Position numbers and translations under genes: made by a program
NCBI GenBank assembly: GCA_002441465.1
Contig: DJWE01000103.1
Span: 382-9,940, forward strand
From: Propionibacteriaceae bacterium UBA6238
GTDB lineage: Bacteria; Actinomycetota; Actinomycetes; Propionibacteriales; Propionibacteriaceae
Length of the DNA stretch: 9,559 nt
Direction of reading: 5' to 3'
In this document: positions 1 through 6,674 of the stretch, in pieces
How the letters are laid out: every line of letters starts with the position of its first letter
Numbering within the stretch: position 1 is the first letter of the stretch
Notes under the pieces: model-generated
The model's input: only the letters and a program-made list of their open reading frames with translations
Told to the model about the DNA's origin: nothing
Database searches by the model: none

Positions 1-22
1 GAAAAGTACCTGTCCCCTTTTG
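1..22. repeat. Possible IS200-like/RAYT-associated terminal repeat
   Basis: The first 22 bases are AT-richer than the rest of the window. They contain AAAAG (2-6) and CTTTT (17-21) flanking a TACCTGTCCC core. Read on the minus strand, this is a GGGGACAGGTAC core between A- and T-rich ends. From memory, such GGGGACAG-type sequences recur at the ends of IS200-like Y1 (REP-associated tyrosine) transposase elements and their short non-coding relatives in many bacteria. No transposase is visible here; it would lie to the left of the window. The identification rests on recalled pattern similarity only. The sequence could also be a chance AT-rich downstream stretch or part of a terminator for the permease gene. 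Confidence 0.35.
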
Positions 23-47
23 GTTCAGGGCGTGCACCGATACCGGG

Positions 48-1430
48 TCAATCGGGACGGGGGCCGGTGCCGGCAACCGCGGAGCGGACCAGCGGACGGC
101 ACGCCTCCCCGGCCGCCCAGACCAGCGCGATGCCGACGACCAGCGTGCCGAGGAAGGCCAAAGACCCGAACTGGCTCGGCTCCGACTGCTGCAGCACCCC
201 GAAGAAGTAGACCGCGAGTCCGCCCGAGCCAAGCGAGGCGAACGCGGCCGGGACGACCACCTCCACCAACCGGGTTCGATGGTGCAGCGACTCCGGGACG
301 CCGAGGTTGCCGAGCTGGTGCAGCTCCTGGCGGTGGTCCAGCACCGCGGAAGCCTGGTTGAGCAGCGTGGACGCGGCCGCCACGACGAAGGCGATCGCCA
401 AGGTGAGGTAGGTGCCGGTTTGCAGATCCTCGGCCAGGATCCGACTCAGCGGATCGGTGGCGGCGCTGCCGAGATCAGGAAGGGCGGTCAACGCACCGCC
501 GGTGAAGCCGACGAACGCCAGCCCGGACACCGACCGCCACGTCCCCTTCGGGTCGGCGAGCAGTCGCCGCCCGGCAAGCAGGACGGCGGGCCGCCCCGAC
601 CGGGACAGGATCCGTCCGAGAAGCTGGAGCACCCAGGGACCGAACAGGTTGATCACCCCCATGAACACCGCCAGCACCACCAGAATCACGGTGACGCTCA
701 CGATGAGCGTCTGGGACTGGATCACCAGCGGCGCTCCAACCAACCAGGCGACCACGAGCACGGGCAGGGCGACGAAGCGCCACACCTTCATCGCCGGACG
801 CGGTGCGCGCCGAGCCACCCCGAGCGGCGAGATCTGCAACCGCATCAAGCCGGTGATCGAGCTGAGCCCCGCGAGCACAACCACCAGCCCGATGATGCCG
901 GCGATCGCTCCGATCGGCAGCAGCATCTCCGCCGCCGACAACGGCGTGGCCTGGAACCGGATCGCCGCCCAGGCCGGCAGGCTCACCAGATAGACCGCGA
1001 GCCCGAGTACAGCGCCGACCAGCGCGGTGAGCATGGTCTCCAGGGTGCTCAACCGGACCACCTGAGCCCCGGTCACTCCGAGCAGGCGCAGCGTGGACAG
1101 CCGCTGGTCTCGGCCCAGCGCACCGATCCGGGCCGCTGCCGCGCCGAGGGTCAGCACCGGAACCACCAGCAGGACGCTGGCGCACGCGGCGATCAGGGTC
1201 CAGGCGAGCAGCGTCGCCCCGCTCACGGACGGATCGAGACCGACGGCGGTCACGAAGGCATTCGGTGGCGCGTCCTGACGCCGGATGAAGACGTTCAGGC
1301 CGGCCAGGACGGTGAACAGCAGCCAGCTGCTCACCGTGAAAGCGGCCACGCCGATCAGGTCGATCAAGCCATGACCGGCCGAGATCCGTCCACGCAGCAG
1401 CATGGGTGCGACCCGGGTCACCCGCGTCAT
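48..1430 (-). CDS. FtsX-like ABC transporter permease
   Basis: This 460-residue polytopic membrane protein is the membrane half of an ABC exporter of the MacB/FtsX/LolCE superfamily. It has two FtsX-type repeats. The first (about residues 72-205) contains the coupling motif RLSTLRLLGVTGAQVVRL followed by a TM helix. The second (about 335-445) contains a matching ELHQLGNLGVPE segment. Hydrophobic stretches suggest 8-10 TM helices (near 22-45, 73-97, 130-150, 168-190, 218-237, 242-263, 340-357, 388-408 and 422-440). There is no large extracytoplasmic domain of the MacB type. The ATG overlaps the stop of the upstream ATPase gene (ATGA at 1427-1430), so the two are translationally coupled and should form one transporter. 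The divergent sensor kinase and regulator suggest control by an envelope signal. A role in exporting or resisting a peptide, lipid or antimicrobial is inference; the substrate cannot be read from the sequence. Confidence 0.88.
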   Translation of the reverse strand: MTRVTRVAPMLLRGRISAGHGLIDLIGVAAFTVSSWLLFTVLAGLNVFIRRQDAPPNAFVTAVGLDPSVSGATLLAWTLIAACASVLLVVPVLTLGAAAARIGALGRDQRLSTLRLLGVTGAQVVRLSTLETMLTALVGAVLGLAVYLVSLPAWAAIRFQATPLSAAEMLLPIGAIAGIIGLVVVLAGLSSITGLMRLQISPLGVARRAPRPAMKVWRFVALPVLVVAWLVGAPLVIQSQTLIVSVTVILVVLAVFMGVINLFGPWVLQLLGRILSRSGRPAVLLAGRRLLADPKGTWRSVSGLAFVGFTGGALTALPDLGSAATDPLSRILAEDLQTGTYLTLAIAFVVAAASTLLNQASAVLDHRQELHQLGNLGVPESLHHRTRLVEVVVPAAFASLGSGGLAVYFFGVLQQSEPSQFGSLAFLGTLVVGIALVWAAGEACRPLVRSAVAGTGPRPD

Positions 1431-2206
1431 CGGAGGTCCCCTTGGCCCATGGCGTCGTTGAACACCTGCCCGTCGACGATCTCCACATGCCGTTCACACC
1501 ACGCGGCCACCTTGGCATCGTGCGTGACCACCACCAGGCTCGCACCGACGTTCCTGGTCGCCGCGGTGAGCACCCGCATCACCTCGGCACCGGTGGCCTG
1601 GTCGAGCGCCCCGGTCGGCTCGTCGGCCAGCACCACCGCCGGGCTGGCGACCATCGCCCGCGCGATCGCGACCCGATGGGCCTGGCCACCGGAGAGCTCG
1701 CCCGGACGCCGCTTCTCCATCCCGCTCAGGCCCAGTCGGGACAGCCAATCCGCGGCTCGCCCGAGCGATTCGGCCCGGGGGCGTCCGAGCAGGAGCAGCG
1801 GCAACGCCACGTTCTCCAGCGCCGGCAACTCGGGCAGGAGCTGGCCGTCCTGGAACACGAAGCCCATCTGCCGGAGCCGCAGCCGGCTGCGGGCCGCGTC
1901 CGAGGACAACGAGACCGGCTCGTCGCCGAGACTGACGTCCCCGGCGTCCGGACGCAGGATGCCGGCCAGGCAGTGCAGGAGCGTGGACTTCCCCGAACCC
2001 GAGGGGCCCATCACCGACACCGACTGGCCGGCCGGGATGTCCAGGCTGACGCGGTCGAGAGCGAGCACGTCGCCGAAGGACTTGGAGATGCCGCGAGCGC
2101 TGAGCGCCCGGCCCCACCCATCACCTGTCGGGGGTGTTCCTAGAGCAGTGGACGCGACCCGGTTCTCGGGCTGGTCGGTGCGAACGGGGTGCTGGAGTTC
2201 GTTCAT
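1427..2206 (-). CDS. ABC transporter ATP-binding protein (MacB/LolD-like)
   Basis: Cytoplasmic ATPase that powers the FtsX-type permease encoded directly downstream. Motifs, numbered from the ATG at 2206, are: Walker A GPSGSGKS (67-74), Q-loop Gln119 in VFQD, signature LSGGQ (171-175), Walker B VVLADEPTGALD (191-202, catalytic Glu196), and H-loop His229 in VVVTHD. The LADEPTGALD wording and the partner permease place it in the LolD/MacB/FtsE class rather than the importer class. About 34 residues, poor in recognisable structure, precede the ABC domain. The ATG at 2206 (259 aa) is preferred. A TTG at 2218 would add four residues but has no well-placed ribosome-binding site, and the ATG also lacks a strong one. 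The gene overlaps the permease by 4 bp, and its promoter must lie in the 130-bp gap shared with the kinase gene. Confidence 0.93.
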   Translation of the reverse strand: MNELQHPVRTDQPENRVASTALGTPPTGDGWGRALSARGISKSFGDVLALDRVSLDIPAGQSVSVMGPSGSGKSTLLHCLAGILRPDAGDVSLGDEPVSLSSDAARSRLRLRQMGFVFQDGQLLPELPALENVALPLLLLGRPRAESLGRAADWLSRLGLSGMEKRRPGELSGGQAHRVAIARAMVASPAVVLADEPTGALDQATGAEVMRVLTAATRNVGASLVVVTHDAKVAAWCERHVEIVDGQVFNDAMGQGDLR

Positions 2207-2260
2207 GTGTCCAGCCAAGTGCCGGCGATCCGATTCCTCACGGGCACTGAGCGGCGTCTG

Positions 2261-2284
2261 CGGGGTAGTCCTGGCACTACCCCG
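2261..2284. promoter_or_regulatory. Operator-like inverted repeat in divergent promoter region
   Basis: Perfect 9-bp arms, CGGGGTAGT (2261-2269) and ACTACCCCG (2276-2284), are separated by the 6-bp spacer CCTGGC. The centre is about 66 bp from the transporter ATG (2206) and about 64 bp from the kinase GTG (2337). It is the only long dyad found in this gap. A 24-bp dyad of this size fits a dimeric NarL/LuxR-type response regulator, and the natural candidate is the one encoded at 3649-4308. The repeat is read directly from the sequence; the identity of the binding protein is inferred. Relative to the proposed kinase start it lies at about -53 to -76, and upstream of the transporter genes it would sit near a -35 region, a usual activator position. 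Confidence 0.6.
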
Positions 2285-2324
2285 TCGTCGACTCCGTTCC
2301 CTCCCCGCCGGCTCGGAACGCCTC

Positions 2325-2330
2325 TAGGGT
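2325..2330 (+). promoter_or_regulatory. -10 element for leaderless kinase transcript
   Basis: TAGGGT matches the actinobacterial TANNNT -10 pattern and ends six bases before the GTG of the sensor kinase. Transcription would then begin at or next to the G of the start codon, giving a leaderless mRNA as is common in Actinobacteria. No convincing -35 hexamer is seen 17-18 bp upstream, which would suit an activated promoter. The same bases contain AGGGTGG (2326-2332), which could instead act as a weak ribosome-binding site if transcription starts further upstream. Confidence 0.4.
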
Positions 2331-2336
2331 GGCGGA

Positions 2337-3536
2337 GTGACCTCGCAGAGCCCGCCTCCGGAGACCGAGTTCCGGCATCGGCTCGTGGCGCCCAGCAACC
2401 CGGCGCGCATGCTGATCAGCCCCATCGGCTGGCGGGCGGTTCTGTACTGCTTCACCTCGATCGTCAGCGGATTGGCCGCGCTGCTCACCGGCATCCTGGG
2501 CGTGATGATCCTGCCCCTGGTGACCTGGGCCACCGCGAACGTCGAGCGGGGACGGCTCGTCCTGCTCGGCCTGCCCAGGCTCACTCCGCTGCCCCGATCC
2601 AGAGTGCGCCATCCGTGGGATCCGCGCGGCCTCGCCGACGGCAACCTCGCCGTGTGGGGCATCACGATCCTGTTCGGCCTGGTGGACGCGATCCCCGGTT
2701 CGGTCCTGGCGATGCTGGCCCTGGCGTCGGCCGACCTGCTGGTGTCGCTGATCCACGACGGCCAGTGGGGCCTCCAGATGGCGCTGGCCGCAGGGATGCT
2801 GACCGTCGTCCTCGTGGTCGGGTTGTACGTGGCCTGGGCGCTCGCCGCCGCCCAGGCGATCATCGTCGACATCCAGTTGCGGCCGCATTCCGATCTCAGC
2901 CGCCAGGTGGACGAACTGACCAGCTCGCGACGGGAGCTGGTGGACGTGTTCGCCGCGGAACGCCGCCGGATCGAGCACGACCTGCACGACGGCGCCCAGC
3001 AGCATCTGGTGCTGCTCAGCATGCAGCTCGGCGAGGCCGAGTACGCGCTCGGCCGCGACGACCTGGACGGCGCACGCCGCGCGCTCGAGGCTGCGCAGTC
3101 CTCGGTCGAAGCCGCGACCACGTCGCTGCGCGAGACCATTCGCGGCATCCACCCCCAGCTCCTCACCGACCGCGGGCTCGCGGCCGCCGTCCGAGAGCTG
3201 GCCAGTCGCCAGCCGGTCGGGGTACACGTCGAGGTGAGCGGTGACCTACAGCCGACCGAGCAGGTGTCGCTGGCCGCGTACTACCTGATCAGCGAGGCAT
3301 TCACCAACCTGGTCAAGCACGCCCAGGCGTCAACCGTGACCGTCCGGCTGGCCCTGTACGACCCGCTCCAGCTGGAGGTGTACGACGATGGCGTCGGCGG
3401 CGCACAGGTGACGCCGGGACACGGTCTGAGCGGACTGGTCGAGTGGACCCATGCCCTGGGCGGAAGCTTCTGGCTGTCCAGCCCTCCCGGTGGGCCCACA
3501 CTTCTGCGGGCCAGTTTCCCCCGTCACGCCGCCTGA
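2337..3536 (+). CDS. Sensor histidine kinase, HisKA_3 (DesK/NarX-like) family
   Basis: This 399-residue membrane kinase should autophosphorylate and pass phosphate to the regulator at 3649-4308. The N-terminal half is a membrane sensor: a TM hairpin at about 32-66, an amphipathic arginine-rich loop (67-102) with a WATANVERGRLVLLG segment, and two more TM segments at about 104-135 and 148-178. This layout resembles the actinobacterial 'putative sensor' domain (PF13796-like) and has no extracellular ligand domain, so sensing is probably within the membrane. A short coiled linker (about 186-207) leads to the HisKA_3 domain, where ERRRIEHDLHDGAQQ carries phospho-acceptor His217 and the HDxxxQ phosphatase motif (Asp218, Gln222). 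The ATPase domain has N-box Asn324 (LISEAFTNLVKHA), G1 box DDGVGG (350-355) and a G2-like GHGLSGL (361-367). The GTG start follows a TANNNT box by six bases. The stimulus is unknown; linkage suggests it relates to the divergent ABC exporter. Confidence 0.92.
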   Translation: MTSQSPPPETEFRHRLVAPSNPARMLISPIGWRAVLYCFTSIVSGLAALLTGILGVMILPLVTWATANVERGRLVLLGLPRLTPLPRSRVRHPWDPRGLADGNLAVWGITILFGLVDAIPGSVLAMLALASADLLVSLIHDGQWGLQMALAAGMLTVVLVVGLYVAWALAAAQAIIVDIQLRPHSDLSRQVDELTSSRRELVDVFAAERRRIEHDLHDGAQQHLVLLSMQLGEAEYALGRDDLDGARRALEAAQSSVEAATTSLRETIRGIHPQLLTDRGLAAAVRELASRQPVGVHVEVSGDLQPTEQVSLAAYYLISEAFTNLVKHAQASTVTVRLALYDPLQLEVYDDGVGGAQVTPGHGLSGLVEWTHALGGSFWLSSPPGGPTLLRASFPRHAA

Positions 3537-3624
3537 GCCGGCACCGCGGACCTCGCCGGGGACATCGGGCGTCGAGCCGTCCCTGCCCAGGCGAGTTCTC
3601 GCCGCGACGAGGGCCGCCCCGGGC

Positions 3625-3644
3625 TAGCCTGAGCCCGAAGGAGG
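3625..3644 (+). promoter_or_regulatory. Possible -10 box and strong RBS of the regulator gene
   Basis: In the 112-bp gap between the kinase stop and the regulator ATG, TAGCCT (3625-3630) fits TANNNT. It is followed by a strong Shine-Dalgarno sequence AAGGAGG (3638-3644), four bases before the ATG. The gap is long for an operon, so the regulator may have its own short-leader transcript besides read-through from the kinase gene. GGGCT (3621-3625) and AGCCC (3632-3636) form a small 5-bp inverted repeat over the same site. The RBS is secure; the promoter is tentative because no -35 is recognisable. Confidence 0.4.
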
Positions 3645-3648
3645 CGGC

Positions 3649-4308
3649 ATGCGACTGCTGGTGGCCGACGACGCGGCCCTGATCCGGGCCGGACTGGTCG
3701 GTTTGCTCGAGAGGGCCGGTCACCAGGTGGTGGGCGAGGCGGCCGACGCCCCCGAACTGGTGGCGCAGTGCCGACGGTTGGCCGCCACCGAAGGCCTGCC
3801 CGACCTGGTCATCGCCGACGTCCGGATGCCTCCGTCGATGACCGACGACGGGTTGCGTGCCGCCGTCCAGCTTCGCGAGGCCTACCCCCACCTGCCACTG
3901 CTCATGCTCAGCCAGTACGTCGCGCCTGCCTACGCGGCCACCTTGATGGAGGCACGCGCGTCCGCCGGCCTGGGTTACCTGCTGAAGGAACGGGTGGGTC
4001 GGGTCGCGGACTTCCTGCGCTCGGTCGAGCTGGTCGCCGCCGGCGGAATGGTGGTCGACCCCGAGGTGGTCGGCCAACTGCTCAACGCCCGCCGCGGCGA
4101 TCCTGTACTCAACCGGCTCACCCCTCGCGAGCTCGAGGTGCTCTCGCTGATGGCCAACGGCGCGTCCAACTCCCAGATCGCCGAACAGCTGGTGGTCACG
4201 CCGGCAGCGGTCGCCAAGCACGTCGCGAACATCTTCGCCAAGCTCAACCTGGGCCCGAACGAGGACAACCGCCGGGTCCGGGCCGTCCTGGCCTACCTCA
4301 ATCGCTGA
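3649..4308 (+). CDS. NarL/LuxR-family DNA-binding response regulator
   Basis: This 219-residue cytoplasmic regulator is the expected partner of the kinase just upstream. The receiver domain (1-120) has the acidic pair Asp7/Asp8, phospho-acceptor Asp57 (VIADVRMPP), Ser88 at the conserved Ser/Thr position (LLMLSQY) and Lys113 (GYLLKERVG), so it should be phosphorylatable. A linker leads to the LuxR-type helix-turn-helix at about 155-205, with LTPRELEVLSLMANG and the recognition-helix region TPAAVAKHVANIFAKLNL. The start ATG has a strong RBS, AAGGAGG, four bases away. The likely target is the 24-bp dyad at 2261-2284 between the transporter and kinase genes, which would make the module self-regulating; this is inference from position. 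The gene converges on the antiterminator gene with only 11 bp between stop codons. Confidence 0.94.
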   Translation: MRLLVADDAALIRAGLVGLLERAGHQVVGEAADAPELVAQCRRLAATEGLPDLVIADVRMPPSMTDDGLRAAVQLREAYPHLPLLMLSQYVAPAYAATLMEARASAGLGYLLKERVGRVADFLRSVELVAAGGMVVDPEVVGQLLNARRGDPVLNRLTPRELEVLSLMANGASNSQIAEQLVVTPAAVAKHVANIFAKLNLGPNEDNRRVRAVLAYLNR

Positions 4309-4311
4309 ACC

Positions 4312-4341
4312 GGCCAGCCTCAGCCGACGTGCTCGCTGGCC
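4312..4341. terminator. Weak inverted repeat at the convergent gene ends
   Basis: GGCCAGC (4312-4318) and GCTGGCC (4335-4341) form perfect 7-bp arms with a 16-base loop. They span the 11-bp gap between the regulator stop and the antiterminator stop and run into the last codons of the latter. Neither strand has a T-tract after the stem. It may serve as a bidirectional transcription end, as U-less hairpins sometimes do in high-GC actinobacteria. In sequence this rich in GC, a chance repeat of this size is also plausible. Confidence 0.25.
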
Positions 4342-5159
4342 AGCCGCGCGACGTGCAGCGTGAGGTAGACCACCTCGTCGGAGGTGATCGGCTGCTCGAG
4401 GCGGAGTTCGAGTAGCACCTTCACCCGCTCCGCGCACAGGTACGCCTCCGGGAAGGAGGCGCGGATCGTCGCGGCGAAGCTCGCCGGGTTCTCGACCAGT
4501 TGCTGGCCTGTGTGCACACGGACGAAGAAGTAACGCAGGTGGGTGATGAAACGCGCCGCATTGATGCCCTCAGTGTCGAAGTGCCGTCCGTAGGCGGAGT
4601 CCAGCACCTCGAACACCTGCCGGAACAGCTCGGTCATCCGCACGGTGCGGGACAGGTCGTCGGTGGCGAACATCGCGTTCACGAAATGCAGCGCGATCGG
4701 GATCGCTTCGTCCTGGGGCAGGTCCACGCCGGTGCGCTCGCGGGCCAGCGCCACCCCGTTGCGGGCGGCACGCAGCTCGTTCGGGTACAGGTGGGCCACC
4801 TCGGCACGCAGGGGGTAGCCCACCTCGATGTGCTGGCGAACCCGCTTGATCGCAAAGCTGAGGTGGTCGGCGAGCGGGATCACCATGCTCTGGCCGAACT
4901 CCGTGCCGAGTTCGGTCTGCGCCTGGGCAAGGATCTCCGCCGCCAGCGCCAGGTGCTCCGGCGGCAGTTCGGTCAGGAAGGCGGAAAGCTGGTCGACGTC
5001 GTGCTGGGCGTCCGGGACGAAGACCTGCTGCACCAGGGCCGGGTTCACCACGTCGCCGCGGCGGGCCTGGTAGCCCAATCCCCGCCCGGTCAGGACCATC
5101 TCGCGGTCGCCGTCCACCGCGAGGACGACGTTGTTGTTGTAGACCTTCTGCACTTCCAC
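4320..5159 (-). CDS. licT: LicT/BglG-family transcriptional antiterminator (PRD protein)
   Basis: RNA-binding regulator of the bgl operon. It binds the RAT hairpin in the leader (8630-8658) and prevents the overlapping terminator from forming. From the GTG at 5159 the protein has 279 residues: CAT RNA-binding domain at 1-55 (MEVQKVYNNNVVLAVDG), PRD1 about 62-165 and PRD2 about 170-279. The four PRD phosphorylation histidines are present: His99 (LADHLSF), His158 (IALHFVN), His207 (FITHLRY) and His269 (TLTLHVA). They lie within one position of those known in B. subtilis LicT (100, 159, 207, 269). PRD1 His phosphorylation by the EII should inactivate it, and HPr phosphorylation of PRD2 should activate it. 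The GTG start is preferred over the ATG at 5192 because it gives the family N-terminus and has GAGAGGGGA nine bases upstream; the ATG has no clear RBS and sits eight bases past a large hairpin. The gene is last in the operon, an order also known in Corynebacterium. BglG is an equally valid name. Confidence 0.92.
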   Translation of the reverse strand: MEVQKVYNNNVVLAVDGDREMVLTGRGLGYQARRGDVVNPALVQQVFVPDAQHDVDQLSAFLTELPPEHLALAAEILAQAQTELGTEFGQSMVIPLADHLSFAIKRVRQHIEVGYPLRAEVAHLYPNELRAARNGVALARERTGVDLPQDEAIPIALHFVNAMFATDDLSRTVRMTELFRQVFEVLDSAYGRHFDTEGINAARFITHLRYFFVRVHTGQQLVENPASFAATIRASFPEAYLCAERVKVLLELRLEQPITSDEVVYLTLHVARLASEHVG

Positions 5160-5199
5160 GTGCCGGGTCCCCTCTCGCGTCGTTGCGATCATCCTGCAC

Positions 5200-5236
5200 C
5201 GGACGCGCCAGGCCGGCAGCCGGCCCGGCGCGTCCG
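5200..5236 (-). other. Long GC-rich intercistronic hairpin, 37 bp
   Basis: This is an almost perfect palindrome in the gap between the glucosidase stop and the antiterminator start. Outer arms CGGACGCGCC (5200-5209) and GGCGCGTCCG (5227-5236) enclose one mismatch (5210/5226) and inner arms GGCCGGC (5211-5217) and GCCGGCC (5219-5225) around A5218. That gives 17 of 18 possible matches; in RNA the top closes with a 3-base loop. No T-tract follows on either strand. As RNA it would be extremely stable and could be a partial terminator that lowers antiterminator expression, or a 3' stabiliser and processing site for the EII-glucosidase mRNA. It could also be a DNA-level repeat found elsewhere in the genome. 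The structure is certain from the sequence; the function is not. Confidence 0.7.
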
Positions 5237-5247
5237 ATCGTCCGGGG

Positions 5248-6666
5248 TCAGCCGAGGCTTGCTCCGTTTGTCCTGATCACGTCGGCGTACCAGTGGAACG
5301 ACTTCTTCCGGTATCGGGTGAGGGTGCCGGTGCCGTCGTCGTTGCGATCGACGTAGATGAACCCGTACCGCTTGCTCATCTGGGCCGTGCTGGCGCTGAT
5401 CAGGTCGATCGGGCCCCAAGAGGTGTACCCGATCACCTCCACCCCGTCGGCGATCGCCTCCCTGACCTGGACGAGATGGTCGTTGAGGTAGGCGATCCGG
5501 TAGTCATCCACGACGGTGGTCACGCCGTCGACCTCGACCAGCTCGTCCCGGGCGCCCAGCCCGTTCTCGACGATGAACAGCGGCTTCTGCCAGCGGTCCC
5601 AGAACTGGTTCATCACGAACCGCAGTCCTCGGGGATCGACCTGCCACCCCCACTCGGACGCGGGCAGGTACGGGTTCGGCACCCCACCCATCAGGTTCCC
5701 CTCCCCGGCCACCTTCCGCGTCTGATCGGCGGTCTCGCACACGCTCATGTAGTAGCTGAACGAGACGAAGTCGACCGTGTGGGCGAGGACCTCGCGATCG
5801 GACTCGGTGATCTCGAGCTCGATCCCGTTCTCGCGGAAGTACCGCAGCGCGTAGCCGGGGTAAGCCCCCCGGGTGTGCACGTCGCCGAACATCAGGTTGG
5901 CGTGATCGGCCTCCATCACCGCGATCGCATCGGCCGGATCCGGTGTCAGCGGGTAGGTCGGCATCGCGATCACCATGCAACCGACCTGGGAACCGGGCAG
6001 CAGCTCGTGCGCGATCTTCGTCGCGAGCGCGCTGGCGACCAGCTCGTGGTGCGCAGCCTGGAACAGCTCCGCCCGGGACAGCTCGTCCTTCGGCGTGCCG
6101 ATCCCGCCCGACATCAGCGGCACGTGCAGCACCGAGTTGATCTCGTTGAAGGTCAACCAGTAGGTGACCTTGCCGCGATACCGCTCGAACACAGTCCGCA
6201 CGTAGCGCTCGTAGAAGCCGATCAGCTCCCGGCTCACCCAGCCGTTGTACTTCTCGGTCAGGTGGAGCGGGGTCTCGTAGTGGGACAGCGTCACCAGGGG
6301 TTCGATCCCGTACCGGGCGCATTCGTCGAAGACCCGGTCGTAGAACGCCAGGCCCTCCTCGTTCGGCTCCTCGTCGTCACCGTTGGGGAAGATCCGGCTC
6401 CAGGCGATCGACAGCCGGAACACCGTGAACCCCATCTCGGCGAACAACGCGATGTCGGAGGCGTAGCGGTGATAGAAGTCGATCCCCTTCAGCTTCAGGT
6501 TGTCCGGAGTGGGCCCATCCGTCCGAGGTGCCATCACGCCCCTCGGCATCACATCCTGGATCGACAACCCCTTCCCGCCCACGTCGTAGGCTCCCTCGAT
6601 CTGGTTGGCCGCGGTCGCCCCGCCCCACAGGAAGCTCTCCGGGAACTGCTTCGCGATCTCGTTCAT
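5248..6666 (-). CDS. bglA: 6-phospho-beta-glucosidase, glycoside hydrolase family 1
   Basis: Cytoplasmic enzyme that hydrolyses phosphorylated aryl- or beta-glucosides (such as salicin, arbutin or cellobiose phosphate) delivered by the PTS permease, giving glucose-6-phosphate and an aglycone or sugar. It has 472 residues, the usual GH1 length. The N-terminal GH1 signature FPESFLWGGATAANQIEGA is at 8-26. The acid/base is Glu175 in TFNEIN and the nucleophile is Glu367 in LFIVENG. The C-terminal SKRYGFIYVD (Lys432, Tyr434, with nearby Ser424) is the phosphate-binding motif of 6-phospho-glycosidases and separates it from plain beta-glucosidases. The start ATG lies 8 bp after the EII stop, with a GAGGGG-type RBS overlapping that stop, so translation is probably coupled. 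The exact sugar preference cannot be told. The symbol bglA/bglB differs between species and is used loosely here. Confidence 0.93.
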   Translation of the reverse strand: MNEIAKQFPESFLWGGATAANQIEGAYDVGGKGLSIQDVMPRGVMAPRTDGPTPDNLKLKGIDFYHRYASDIALFAEMGFTVFRLSIAWSRIFPNGDDEEPNEEGLAFYDRVFDECARYGIEPLVTLSHYETPLHLTEKYNGWVSRELIGFYERYVRTVFERYRGKVTYWLTFNEINSVLHVPLMSGGIGTPKDELSRAELFQAAHHELVASALATKIAHELLPGSQVGCMVIAMPTYPLTPDPADAIAVMEADHANLMFGDVHTRGAYPGYALRYFRENGIELEITESDREVLAHTVDFVSFSYYMSVCETADQTRKVAGEGNLMGGVPNPYLPASEWGWQVDPRGLRFVMNQFWDRWQKPLFIVENGLGARDELVEVDGVTTVVDDYRIAYLNDHLVQVREAIADGVEVIGYTSWGPIDLISASTAQMSKRYGFIYVDRNDDGTGTLTRYRKKSFHWYADVIRTNGASLG

Positions 6667-6674
6667 CTTTCCCC

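Noticed and set aside
279..2327. 682-codon plus-strand open frame across the ABC transporter genes
   Set aside because: Low-complexity Arg/Gln/Pro-rich translation, antisense to two well-supported genes whose motifs are complete. No family resemblance.
2277..3227. 316-codon minus-strand open frame opposite the sensor kinase
   Set aside because: Antisense to the conserved HDLHDG region and overlapping the operator region; no protein family features.
3313..4437. 374-codon minus-strand open frame opposite the kinase end and regulator gene
   Set aside because: The translation has no recognisable domain, whereas the plus strand carries an intact receiver plus LuxR domain with a strong RBS.
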